NCBI GenBank assembly: GCA_024637395.1
Contig: JAGXFG010000027.1
Coordinates: 59,711-123,710, forward strand
Direction: 5' to 3'
Origin: Burkholderiaceae bacterium
GTDB taxonomy: Bacteria; Pseudomonadota; Gammaproteobacteria; Burkholderiales; Burkholderiaceae_E
DNA length: 64,000 nt
The notes under the pieces were generated by a model. The model was given only the letters and a program-made list of their open reading frames with translations. It did no database searches and was not told the DNA's origin. Positions 1 to 7,860 of this stretch are shown here, one piece after another (position 1 is the first letter of the stretch; each line of letters starts with the position of its first letter). The translations under genes were made by a program, and so were the position numbers.

Positions 1-1
1 T

Positions 2-643
2 CAGCGCCAGCCGATGGCGCTGCAACTCCCCAATACCGTGACCAGCGACGTGACGCACTACGGCGAAACCCGGGCGATGCTGGTGTTGCGCGACAACCTG
101 CGCTTTCGGCGCACCATCGAGCGCTGGTACTTGCGTTCGATTGCCCGTGCCCACCGGGAAGTCCTGATTGCCAGCGCCTATTTCTTTCCGGGGGTGCGGA
201 TGCGCCGTGCCCTCGTGCTGGCTGCCGGGCGCGGCGTGCGGGTGCGACTGCTGCTGCAGGGCCGGGTCGAATACCGCCTGCAACACTATGCTTCCCAGGC
301 GCTCTACGACGAGTTGCTGCGCGCCGGCGTCGAGATCGTCGAGTACCGCAAGAGTTTCCTGCACGCCAAGGCGGCCGTGATCGACGACACCGCCGCGGTC
401 GGCTCGTCCAATATCGACCCTTTCTCGTTGCTGCTGGCCCGCGAGGCCATCGTGGTCGTCGGCGATCGGGTGTTCGCGGCCGAGTTGCGCGCGCGCCTGG
501 ATGCCGCCATCGCTGACGGCGGCGAGGCGATCGAATTGAAACGCCACCTGCGGCGTCCATGGCCGATGCGCATCGTCAACTGGTTTGCATTTGCGATCCT
601 GCGACTGGGCGTGGCGCTTAGCGGCGTGCCGGGGCGCTACTGA
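2..643 (+). CDS. Phospholipase D-like / cardiolipin synthase, C-terminal part (5' end outside window)
   Basis: The reading frame is open to the left edge, so this is the 3' part of a longer gene; the first in-window ATG (position 14) need not be the start. The visible ~214 residues carry one complete HKD motif (FLHAKAAVIDD followed by GSSNIDP), the catalytic His-Lys-Asp signature of the phospholipase D superfamily. Upstream, YFFPGVRMRRAL matches the strand-helix unit that precedes the second HKD domain of bacterial cardiolipin synthases. The C-terminus has a hydrophobic stretch (WFAFAILRLGVAL). Likely role: phosphatidyl transfer to make cardiolipin at the inner membrane, as in ClsB-type enzymes, which are around 400 residues. 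The stop codon directly abuts the ATG of the next gene, suggesting co-transcription. The subfamily (ClsB or another PLD protein) cannot be settled without the N-terminal half. Confidence 0.8.
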   Translation, partial: QRQPMALQLPNTVTSDVTHYGETRAMLVLRDNLRFRRTIERWYLRSIARAHREVLIASAYFFPGVRMRRALVLAAGRGVRVRLLLQGRVEYRLQHYASQALYDELLRAGVEIVEYRKSFLHAKAAVIDDTAAVGSSNIDPFSLLLAREAIVVVGDRVFAAELRARLDAAIADGGEAIELKRHLRRPWPMRIVNWFAFAILRLGVALSGVPGRY

Positions 644-1480
644 ATGACGGCGCCGCAGCTGCTGGGAGTAGGGTTTCACGACCGGCCGTCGCCGCGGCGG
701 CCGATCTGGGCGGCGCGCGCACTGGCGCGGGCTGACCGGGTCGATGTCGCGGGCTTCGAGGCCAGCATCGGGATGGCGCAGTTTGACCGGTTGTTGTCCG
801 GCTCCGGGCGCTGGGTCGGGGCCTTCGATTTCCCGCTGGGGATGGCTCGTGAACTGGTGGCAGCGCGCGCCTGGCCGCAGCGCTGGGATCGGCTGGTCAG
901 CGAGATCGAGCTCCTCGGTCGCGCGGAGTTGACTGTCCAGTTGCGGGATTTCTGTGCCCTGCGCCCCCGCGCAAAGCGTTTGGTGTTGCGCGCCACCGAG
1001 CGCCTTGCCGGGGCGGAGCCGGCAATGGGACGGCGCGGGACGCGCCATGCCCTGCGCTTCCAGGCCGGGGCCCCGCGGTTGCTGGCTGCCAGGGTCACCA
1101 TCCCCGGCATTCGCAACGGCGCTGGGCCGGGCATTGCCCTCGAGGGCAATCCCGCGCTGGTGGCTGCGACCATCACCCGGGGGGTGTGGCGCAGCGGTGT
1201 GCGCAGTGGCCGCGGTGACGTGCGCGAACTGGAGCGCGAGCGGCTGGTCGACGCGCTCGAGCGCGGCCACCCGGCGCTGGGAGTGCGCTTGCGAATCGCC
1301 AGCGCCGACCGTGCCGCGGTAATTGCCGATGACGGTGGCGCTCGCCTGGCGGCCCTGTTGTGCCTGGCGCAGGCGGCGTGGTCCGAGCGCCAGCCCCGTT
1401 GGGGCCTGCCGGCTAGAGTCGACCCGCTCGAGGGCTGGATCGTCGGCGCGGATTTGCCGCTGGTACCGGCAGCGCCATAG
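644..1480 (+). CDS. DUF429 family protein (RNase H-fold, function unknown)
   Basis: 278 residues, starting at the ATG immediately after the upstream stop codon. The N-terminal segment (LLGVGFHDRPSPRRPI) aligns with the opening strand of DUF429 proteins, usually read as G-V/I-D-F-x-S-x-P-x-R-x-K-P-I, and a second hallmark is the FDFPLGM stretch near residue 65. DUF429 is predicted to have an RNase H-like fold; no activity is firmly established. Here the first acidic position, normally Asp in GxDF, reads Gly (GVGF), so any metal-dependent nuclease activity may be altered. The TAG stop overlaps a good -10 sequence for the next transcription unit. Family assignment is reasonably sure; function is not. 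Confidence 0.65.
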   Translation: MTAPQLLGVGFHDRPSPRRPIWAARALARADRVDVAGFEASIGMAQFDRLLSGSGRWVGAFDFPLGMARELVAARAWPQRWDRLVSEIELLGRAELTVQLRDFCALRPRAKRLVLRATERLAGAEPAMGRRGTRHALRFQAGAPRLLAARVTIPGIRNGAGPGIALEGNPALVAATITRGVWRSGVRSGRGDVRELERERLVDALERGHPALGVRLRIASADRAAVIADDGGARLAALLCLAQAAWSERQPRWGLPARVDPLEGWIVGADLPLVPAAP

Positions 1481-1483
1481 AAT
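1454..1483 (+). promoter_or_regulatory. Putative sigma-70 promoter for the aminotransferase remnant / mmsA
   Basis: TTGCCG (1454-1459) and TAGAAT (1478-1483) are separated by 18 bp. The -10 hexamer shares its first three bases with the TAG stop of the DUF429 gene. Transcription would start near 1490 and give a ~75-nt leader. Confidence 0.45.
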
Positions 1484-1525
1484 CGTAAGGCATACTTGAA
1501 GGCAAAGCTGCAGCAACAACCGGCG

Positions 1526-1548
1526 CCCCCGCGGGGGGGTCACCCCGC
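1526..1548 (+). promoter_or_regulatory. Leader with mutually exclusive GC hairpins before the aminotransferase remnant
   Basis: CCCCCGCGGGGG (from 1526) is a perfect palindrome, while GCGGGG (1531-1536) can instead pair with CCCCGC (1543-1548). Both structures lie 7-30 nt upstream of the GGAG ribosome-binding site at 1555-1558. This could be attenuator-like or simply a GC-rich leader; no leader peptide or riboswitch class is recognised. Confidence 0.25.
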
Positions 1549-1566
1549 CTTGTTGGAGATGCATTC

Positions 1567-1764
1567 ATGGTTCTTCCCGCGCAGAAAGAATTGAGCGCCG
1601 AGGCACTCAACCTCGACCCCTATTGGATGCCGTTCACGGCCAACCGGTATTTCAAGCGCAATCCCAGGATCATCGTCTCCGGGCGCGGCGCCTACTACCG
1701 CAGCGCTGAAGGCGCCGAACTGTTCGACTGCCTGGGCAAGGCCATCAGGGCAGCGTTCCGCTGA
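1567..1764 (+). pseudogene. Internally deleted omega-amino-acid:pyruvate aminotransferase remnant
   Basis: A 65-codon frame with a proper start and GGAG ribosome-binding site. The first ~55 residues ([15 protein letters not shown], then [18 protein letters not shown]) match the N-terminus of class III beta-alanine/omega-amino acid:pyruvate aminotransferases of about 440 residues. The frame then jumps at LFDCL straight to [10 protein letters not shown] and a stop, which resembles the extreme C-terminus of the same family. The PLP lysine and the whole catalytic core are missing, so it cannot be an active transaminase. Placement 13 bp before mmsA is the expected position of the intact gene, since the two enzymes act in sequence in beta-alanine or valine breakdown. 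In-frame deletion between short repeats coding LFD-x-L is the likely cause; an assembly collapse is the alternative. Confidence 0.7.
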
Positions 1765-1777
1765 CAGGGAGCAAACC

Positions 1778-3277
1778 ATGAGTCTCTACGAAGTAACCCA
1801 CTACATCGCCGGCCAGCGTGTTCCGACCAAGTCAGGACTGCACAGCGACATCTACAACCCCGCCACCGGCGAAGTCGCCGGCCGCCTTCACCTCGCCGAT
1901 CTGGCCGAGGTCAACGCCGCCGTCGCGGCCGCCGCAGCGGCGTTCCCGGCCTGGTCACAGCAGCCCCCGCTGCTGCGGGCGCGGGTGATGTTCCGTTACC
2001 TGGCCCTGCTCCAGGAACATCGCGCTGAACTTGCCGAGCACCTGGTGCGCGAGCACGGCAAGGTCTACCCCGATGCGCTGGGCGAAGTGGCCCGCGGCAT
2101 CGATGTGGTCGAGTTTGCAACCGGCATTCCGCAGCTGCTCAAGGGCGAGTACACCGAACAGGTGTCGCGCGGCATGGACGCCTGGTCGATGCGCCAGCCG
2201 CTCGGGGTCTGCGCCGGCATCACCCCGTTCAATTTCCCGGCGATGGTGCCGATGTGGATGTACCCGATCGCGCTGGCCTGCGGCAACACCTTCGTGCTCA
2301 AACCCTCGGAGCGCGATCCGTCGGCGAGCCTGCTGATGGCCGAGCTCCTGCAGGAGGCGGGCCTGCCTGACGGGGTGTTCAACGTCCTGCAGGGCGACAA
2401 GGTCGCGGTCGACGGGCTGCTCGAGCACCCCGACGTCGCGGCGGTGAGCTTCGTCGGCTCGACCCCGGTGGCCCAGCACATCTACGCCACCGGCAGCGCC
2501 CACGGCAAGCGGGTGCAGGCGCTGGGCGGCGCCAAGAACCACATGGTGGTGATGCCCGACGCCAACATGGACCAGGTCGTCGACGCGCTGATCGGTGCCG
2601 GCTACGGTTCTGCCGGCGAGCGCTGCATGGCGATCTCGGTGGCGGTGGCGGTGGGCTCGGTCGCCGACCCCCTGGTCGAACGGCTCGCGGCGCGTGCCGC
2701 TGCGCTGCGCATCGGCGAGGGTCACGAGGACGGCGTCGAGATGGGACCGATCGTCACCCGGGTCGCGCGTGATCGCATCGAGACGCTGATCGGCGTCGGG
2801 GTCAAGGAAGGCGCGACGCTGGTGGTCGACGGCCGCAACTGCAAGGTGCCGGGCTACGACAACGGCTTTTTCACGGGCGGCACCTTGTTCGACCATGTGA
2901 CCCCGGAGATGACCATCTACCGCGAGGAGATTTTCGGGCCGGTTCTGTGCGTGGTGCGGGTGCCCGACCTGGCCGCCGCGGTCGGGCTCATCAACGCCAA
3001 CCAGTACGGCAACGGTGTCGCGGTGTTCACCAGCGACGGCGGGGTGGCGCGCGAGTTCGTGCGCAACATCCAGGTCGGCATGGTCGGCGTCAACGTGCCG
3101 ATCCCGGTGCCGATGGCGTTCAACAGCTTCGGCGGCTGGAAACGCAGCCTGTTCGGCGACCACCATGCCTACGGCCCCGAGGGCGTGCGTTTCTACACCC
3201 GTCACAAGGCGGTGATGCAGCGCTGGCCGGACAGCATCGCCAAGGGTGCCGAGTTCAGCTTCCCGCAAACCCGCTGA
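1778..3277 (+). CDS. mmsA: Methylmalonate-semialdehyde dehydrogenase (CoA-acylating)
   Basis: 499 residues, the usual length. It oxidises methylmalonate semialdehyde to propionyl-CoA, or malonate semialdehyde to acetyl-CoA, with NAD+ and CoA, in valine, thymine, beta-alanine and inositol catabolism in the cytoplasm. The aldehyde dehydrogenase fold is clear: [12 protein letters not shown] in the N-terminal NAD region, KPSERDPSA, the glycine-rich FVGSTPVAQ, the catalytic Cys283 in GERCMA (the C-M-A context is characteristic of MmsA), [12 protein letters not shown], and [14 protein letters not shown] near the end. A GGGAG ribosome-binding site lies just before the ATG. The gene follows the aminotransferase remnant by 13 bp and is probably expressed from the promoter at 1454-1483. 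With the aminotransferase broken, the semialdehyde must come from another enzyme. Confidence 0.93.
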   Translation: MSLYEVTHYIAGQRVPTKSGLHSDIYNPATGEVAGRLHLADLAEVNAAVAAAAAAFPAWSQQPPLLRARVMFRYLALLQEHRAELAEHLVREHGKVYPDALGEVARGIDVVEFATGIPQLLKGEYTEQVSRGMDAWSMRQPLGVCAGITPFNFPAMVPMWMYPIALACGNTFVLKPSERDPSASLLMAELLQEAGLPDGVFNVLQGDKVAVDGLLEHPDVAAVSFVGSTPVAQHIYATGSAHGKRVQALGGAKNHMVVMPDANMDQVVDALIGAGYGSAGERCMAISVAVAVGSVADPLVERLAARAAALRIGEGHEDGVEMGPIVTRVARDRIETLIGVGVKEGATLVVDGRNCKVPGYDNGFFTGGTLFDHVTPEMTIYREEIFGPVLCVVRVPDLAAAVGLINANQYGNGVAVFTSDGGVAREFVRNIQVGMVGVNVPIPVPMAFNSFGGWKRSLFGDHHAYGPEGVRFYTRHKAVMQRWPDSIAKGAEFSFPQTR

Positions 3278-3285
3278 ATCGGCGA

Positions 3286-3311
3286 CCGGCGCCTCCCCGG
3301 GAAGGCGCCGG
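3286..3311 (+). terminator. Hairpin after mmsA
   Basis: A 9-bp perfect stem, CCGGCGCCT (3286-3294) with AGGCGCCGG (3303-3311), and an 8-nt loop, starting 9 nt after the mmsA stop. It lies in the gap between convergent genes. There is no T-run, so it may be a Rho-assisted or bidirectional terminator. Confidence 0.5.
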
Positions 3312-3358
3312 CCGGACAAACTGCAGCCCGGTCCGCGGCGGGATGGTTCCCGCCCGGT

Positions 3359-4816
3359 TCAGTCGCGGCGCAGTTTGGAGAGCCAGTGTTCCATCAGTTT
3401 GCCCGCCGCCTCGCGTCCGCCGAGACCGAATGAGAGCGCCACCGCAACCGCTATCGATCCGAGCGTCAGGCCGAAGGCGAGGTCGACGATGGTGTCGGCG
3501 ATACCCATCGCCCGCAGCCCCATCGCTACCACCAGGCCGATGATCACTACCCTGACCAGGCCGGAGAGCCAGTTCGAGCCGCTGCGATCGCCCTTGCTGA
3601 CCGCCTCCGAGACCAGATTGGCCAGCCAGAAGCCGATCAGCAAGACCACGGCCCCAAGCAGCACGTCGGCGCCGAAGCCGATGAAGTTGGAGACCAGGTC
3701 GCGGACCTGCCCGAATTCCAGCCGATTGGCCGATTCGACGACCGCGAACAGCATCGCGAAGAACATCACCAATCGACCGACCACCTCGGAGAGCTTGAGC
3801 TCGCCGAAGACCTGTTGCACGCTGAACTTTCCGGGCAGCGCGTCGATGCCGATTCCCGCCAGCAGCGTGGTGATGAGCGCCGCCACGAAGCGTGCGACGT
3901 AGAACGTGATCGCCAGGATCAGGGCGGCCGCGAGCACGTGCGGCAGTGCCTCGACCAGGTCGTTGAGCAGGTTCGTGGCCGGGCCGGAGATCGCTTCGAT
4001 GCGCAGCGCATCGAGTGCCGAGATCAAGGCCGGCACGAAGATCAGCAGGAACACGATGGTTCCGGACACCTTGGGCAGGTTCATCTGCTCGCTGATGCCC
4101 AGGCGCTGGGCCACCGACTGGGCCCGGGTGGCCTCCATCAGGTTGACTACGATGCCGCGCGCGATTCGCGCCACCAGCAGCCCGACCACCCCGATCACCA
4201 CTGCCGCGATCACGTTGGGCAGGAAGGCCAGCAGCGCTGCCACCAGGTCTTCGACCGGCTCGAGCAAGCCGTGCAGGTTGAGCGCCGCCAGCACCAGAGG
4301 CAGGAACAGCAGCATGATCACCCAGTAGGCAACCTGGCCGATGCTGGCGCCGATCGGCGCCGTGCCGGCGGCAGCGCTGAGGCGCTCGTCGAGGGTGGTC
4401 AGCGCCAGGATTCGGACCAGTGCGGTGCGCACCAGCACTGCCAGTATCCAACCCACCGCCGCCAGTGCGAACCCGGCCGCCAGTCGGGGCAGGAAGCCGA
4501 GCACTTCATTGATCAGGTTGGCGAATGGCGCGGAGACCACCTGCAGGTCGAGGCTGTTGAATCCTGCCACCAGCGCGATCAGCAGGATGAACCAGAAGAC
4601 CACCCGCGATATGCCCAGTGCCAGGCCGACCCGTTGGCCGAGCAGCGACTCGCCGCGCTGGTCGATCCCGACTGCGTCAAGCAATCGGCGAGTGGCAGCG
4701 GCGCCAATCAGCGCTACCACCCAGCCGGCAAGCAGGAGCAACACCGCGCCCATGATCGCCGGCACTTCGACGCCCAGCGAACTGCGCAGGGCGGAGAAGA
4801 ATTCGGATCCTTCCAT
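3359..4816 (-). CDS. CmpX-like mechanosensitive-channel-family membrane protein
   Basis: 485 residues, started at the ATG at 4816 (MEGSEFFSAL), which has GGAGAA nine bases upstream; the frame is open further but without a ribosome-binding site. The protein consists of about five repeats of a conserved amphipathic transmembrane helix unit (for example FLPRLAAGFALAAVGWILA, FLPNVIAAVVIGVVGLLVA, ALPHVLAAALILAI, GADVLLGAVVLLIGFWLA), each followed by a charged turn. This matches the conserved TM-helix family (PF05552) found in CmpX of Pseudomonas and other small-conductance channel relatives. The C-terminal GSIAVAVALSFGLGGR resembles the pore helix of MscS proteins, but no cytoplasmic beta-domain follows it. 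Likely role: inner-membrane tension sensing or ion leak; unproven. It is transcribed away from the TetR gene across a ~220-bp spacer. Confidence 0.75.
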   Translation of the reverse strand: MEGSEFFSALRSSLGVEVPAIMGAVLLLLAGWVVALIGAAATRRLLDAVGIDQRGESLLGQRVGLALGISRVVFWFILLIALVAGFNSLDLQVVSAPFANLINEVLGFLPRLAAGFALAAVGWILAVLVRTALVRILALTTLDERLSAAAGTAPIGASIGQVAYWVIMLLFLPLVLAALNLHGLLEPVEDLVAALLAFLPNVIAAVVIGVVGLLVARIARGIVVNLMEATRAQSVAQRLGISEQMNLPKVSGTIVFLLIFVPALISALDALRIEAISGPATNLLNDLVEALPHVLAAALILAITFYVARFVAALITTLLAGIGIDALPGKFSVQQVFGELKLSEVVGRLVMFFAMLFAVVESANRLEFGQVRDLVSNFIGFGADVLLGAVVLLIGFWLANLVSEAVSKGDRSGSNWLSGLVRVVIIGLVVAMGLRAMGIADTIVDLAFGLTLGSIAVAVALSFGLGGREAAGKLMEHWLSKLRRD

Positions 4817-4961
4817 GATGTTTTCTCCGGTAGCTGATGGCGCCGTTGTGGCGCAGTCCAGCACCTAATGTAGTTCCCGTATCGTGAAAATGCCAGCGGC
4901 CTGGTTGCCGGTACTGGCACCGCCGTTGGTCGAAAACCCCATGCCCAGGTTGGAAAATAGC

Positions 4962-4990
4962 TTGACAACAGCGCCAACAAATAGAATAGT
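4962..4990 (+). promoter_or_regulatory. Promoter of the tetR-type gene
   Basis: A consensus TTGACA (4962-4967), a 17-bp spacer and AATAGT (4985-4990, four of six matches to TATAAT). The operator-like ACGACCGTTCGC starts at the next base, over the expected transcription start, which fits autoregulation. Confidence 0.6.
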
Positions 4991-5002
4991 ACGACCGTTC
5001 GC
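4991..5002 (+). promoter_or_regulatory. Putative TetR operator O1 (ACGACCGTTCGC)
   Basis: This 12-mer matches ACGAACGTTCGC at 5658-5669 in 11 of 12 bases. It sits directly downstream of the -10 element of the regulator gene, so a bound repressor would block transcription of its own gene. O1 is an imperfect version of the perfect palindrome in O2. Confidence 0.6.
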
Positions 5003-5034
5003 AAAAATACAGCTCAATAGGGGTGGTTGTCACA

Positions 5035-5637
5035 GTGCGCAAAGGTGAACAGACACGGGCCGCGATTCTCGAAGCGGCGCTTGAACTAGCAGCCCGCCAG
5101 GGCCTGGAGGGACTGACCATCGGTACCCTGGCCGAGCGCATGCAGATGTCCAAGAGCGGGGTGTTCGCGCATTTTGGCTCGCGTGAGGACCTCCAGATTG
5201 CGGTGCTCAAGGAATACGAGCGCCGCTTCGTCGACGAAGTGCTCGTTCCCAGCCTGCGCGAGCGCCGCGGGCTCGCCCGGCTCGAGGCGATCTTCGCGCG
5301 CTGGCTGGAACTGACCACCATCGAGGCCGCCCGCGGTTGTCTCTGGATATCCGGCGCTGCCGAGTATGACGACCGCCCCGGGGCGGTGCGTGATGAACTG
5401 GTCGCCATGGTCCGCTCCTGGCACCGCGAACTCGCGCGCGCCCTGCAACAGGGGGTCGATTCCGGCGAACTGCAGCCCGGAACCGATATTTCGGAGATGA
5501 TCTTCGACCTCTACGGAATCATCCTGGTGCTGCACCACGATGCCCGCCTGTTGGGCAACGAGCGCGCCCCTGAGCGCGCCCGGCACGCCCTCGAACGCAT
5601 CATCGCCGCGCGCCGTGCCGTGGCACAGGCCGCCTGA
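5035..5637 (+). CDS. TetR/AcrR-family transcriptional regulator of the fatty-acid operon
   Basis: 200 residues from GTG at 5035 (VRKGEQTRAAIL, the usual TetR opening). Another GTG at 5023 is in frame but lacks any ribosome-binding site, whereas 5035 has AGGGG about 11 bases upstream. The N-terminal helix-turn-helix is clear: LTIGTLAERMQMSKSGVFAHFGSREDLQ, where FAHFGSREDL takes the place of the common YYHFGSKEEL. The C-terminal ~140 residues form the variable ligand-binding and dimerisation region. The gene lies 79 bp upstream of and co-directional with the beta-oxidation operon, and matching operators precede both. By analogy with the TetR-type fatty-acid regulators PsrA and FadP of proteobacteria, it probably represses the operon until acyl-CoA or fatty acid is present. 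The ligand is inference. Confidence 0.88.
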   Translation: MRKGEQTRAAILEAALELAARQGLEGLTIGTLAERMQMSKSGVFAHFGSREDLQIAVLKEYERRFVDEVLVPSLRERRGLARLEAIFARWLELTTIEAARGCLWISGAAEYDDRPGAVRDELVAMVRSWHRELARALQQGVDSGELQPGTDISEMIFDLYGIILVLHHDARLLGNERAPERARHALERIIAARRAVAQAA

Positions 5638-5657
5638 GAGCTTTTTGAACAAAACGC

Positions 5658-5669
5658 ACGAACGTTCGC
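5658..5669 (+). promoter_or_regulatory. Putative TetR operator O2 (ACGAACGTTCGC)
   Basis: It contains the perfect 10-bp palindrome CGAACGTTCG (5659-5668) and lies about 50 bp upstream of the acyl-CoA dehydrogenase start codon. It differs from O1 by one base. The promoter hexamers around it are not convincing: TTGAAC at 5645-5650 has no obvious -10 partner. Confidence 0.6.
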
Positions 5670-5716
5670 TTTTTCCCATCATTAACTCATAACACCAGTA
5701 CTTGAAGGAGCCCCTC

Positions 5717-7504
<1,788 letters not shown>

Positions 7505-7515
7505 TGGAGCAAGAC

Positions 7516-7827
7516 ATGCCTCAATTGCCAGCCCGCAACACCGCTTTCCGGCTCCCGGGCGCGTTGGCTCTGGCGCTAGCACTGGCGCTGGCGGTCTCGG
7601 CCGCCGCGCACGCGCTCAAGGATCAGCCGGTGCTGGGCATGGAGATCCTCAAGGGCTTGCATAAGGGCGACGATGGCTGGGACGGCGGGACCATTCTGGA
7701 CCCCAACAACGGCAAGACCTACCGCAGCCAGCTGCGGGTGGTCGATGGCGGCAATAAGATCGAAGTGCGCGGCTATATCGGGATCCCGCTCCTGGGGCGC
7801 AGCCAGAGCTGGCTGCGCGAACAATAG
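7516..7827 (+). CDS. Shortened DUF2147 secreted protein
   Basis: 103 residues from ATG at 7516, which is preceded by GGAG (7507-7510); an in-frame ATG at 7504 overlapping the upstream stop is less likely. A signal peptide is plain: positive start, then ALALALALALAVSAAAHA. The mature part KDQPVLGMEILKGL, GWDGGTILDPNNGKTYR, VRGYIGIPLLGRSQSW is the C-terminal half of the DUF2147 domain. The usual first half (beginning near GLWKTIDD) is absent: the signal peptide joins directly to KDQPVLG, so about 50-60 residues seem to be missing. DUF2147 proteins are small periplasmic proteins often found near fatty-acid or PHB genes; their biochemical role is unknown. It lies inside the beta-oxidation operon, 11 bp after the dehydrogenase. 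Confidence 0.75.
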   Translation: MPQLPARNTAFRLPGALALALALALAVSAAAHALKDQPVLGMEILKGLHKGDDGWDGGTILDPNNGKTYRSQLRVVDGGNKIEVRGYIGIPLLGRSQSWLREQ

Positions 7828-7860
7828 AACAGCGGGTCGCAACGACAACGGAGGACTGAA

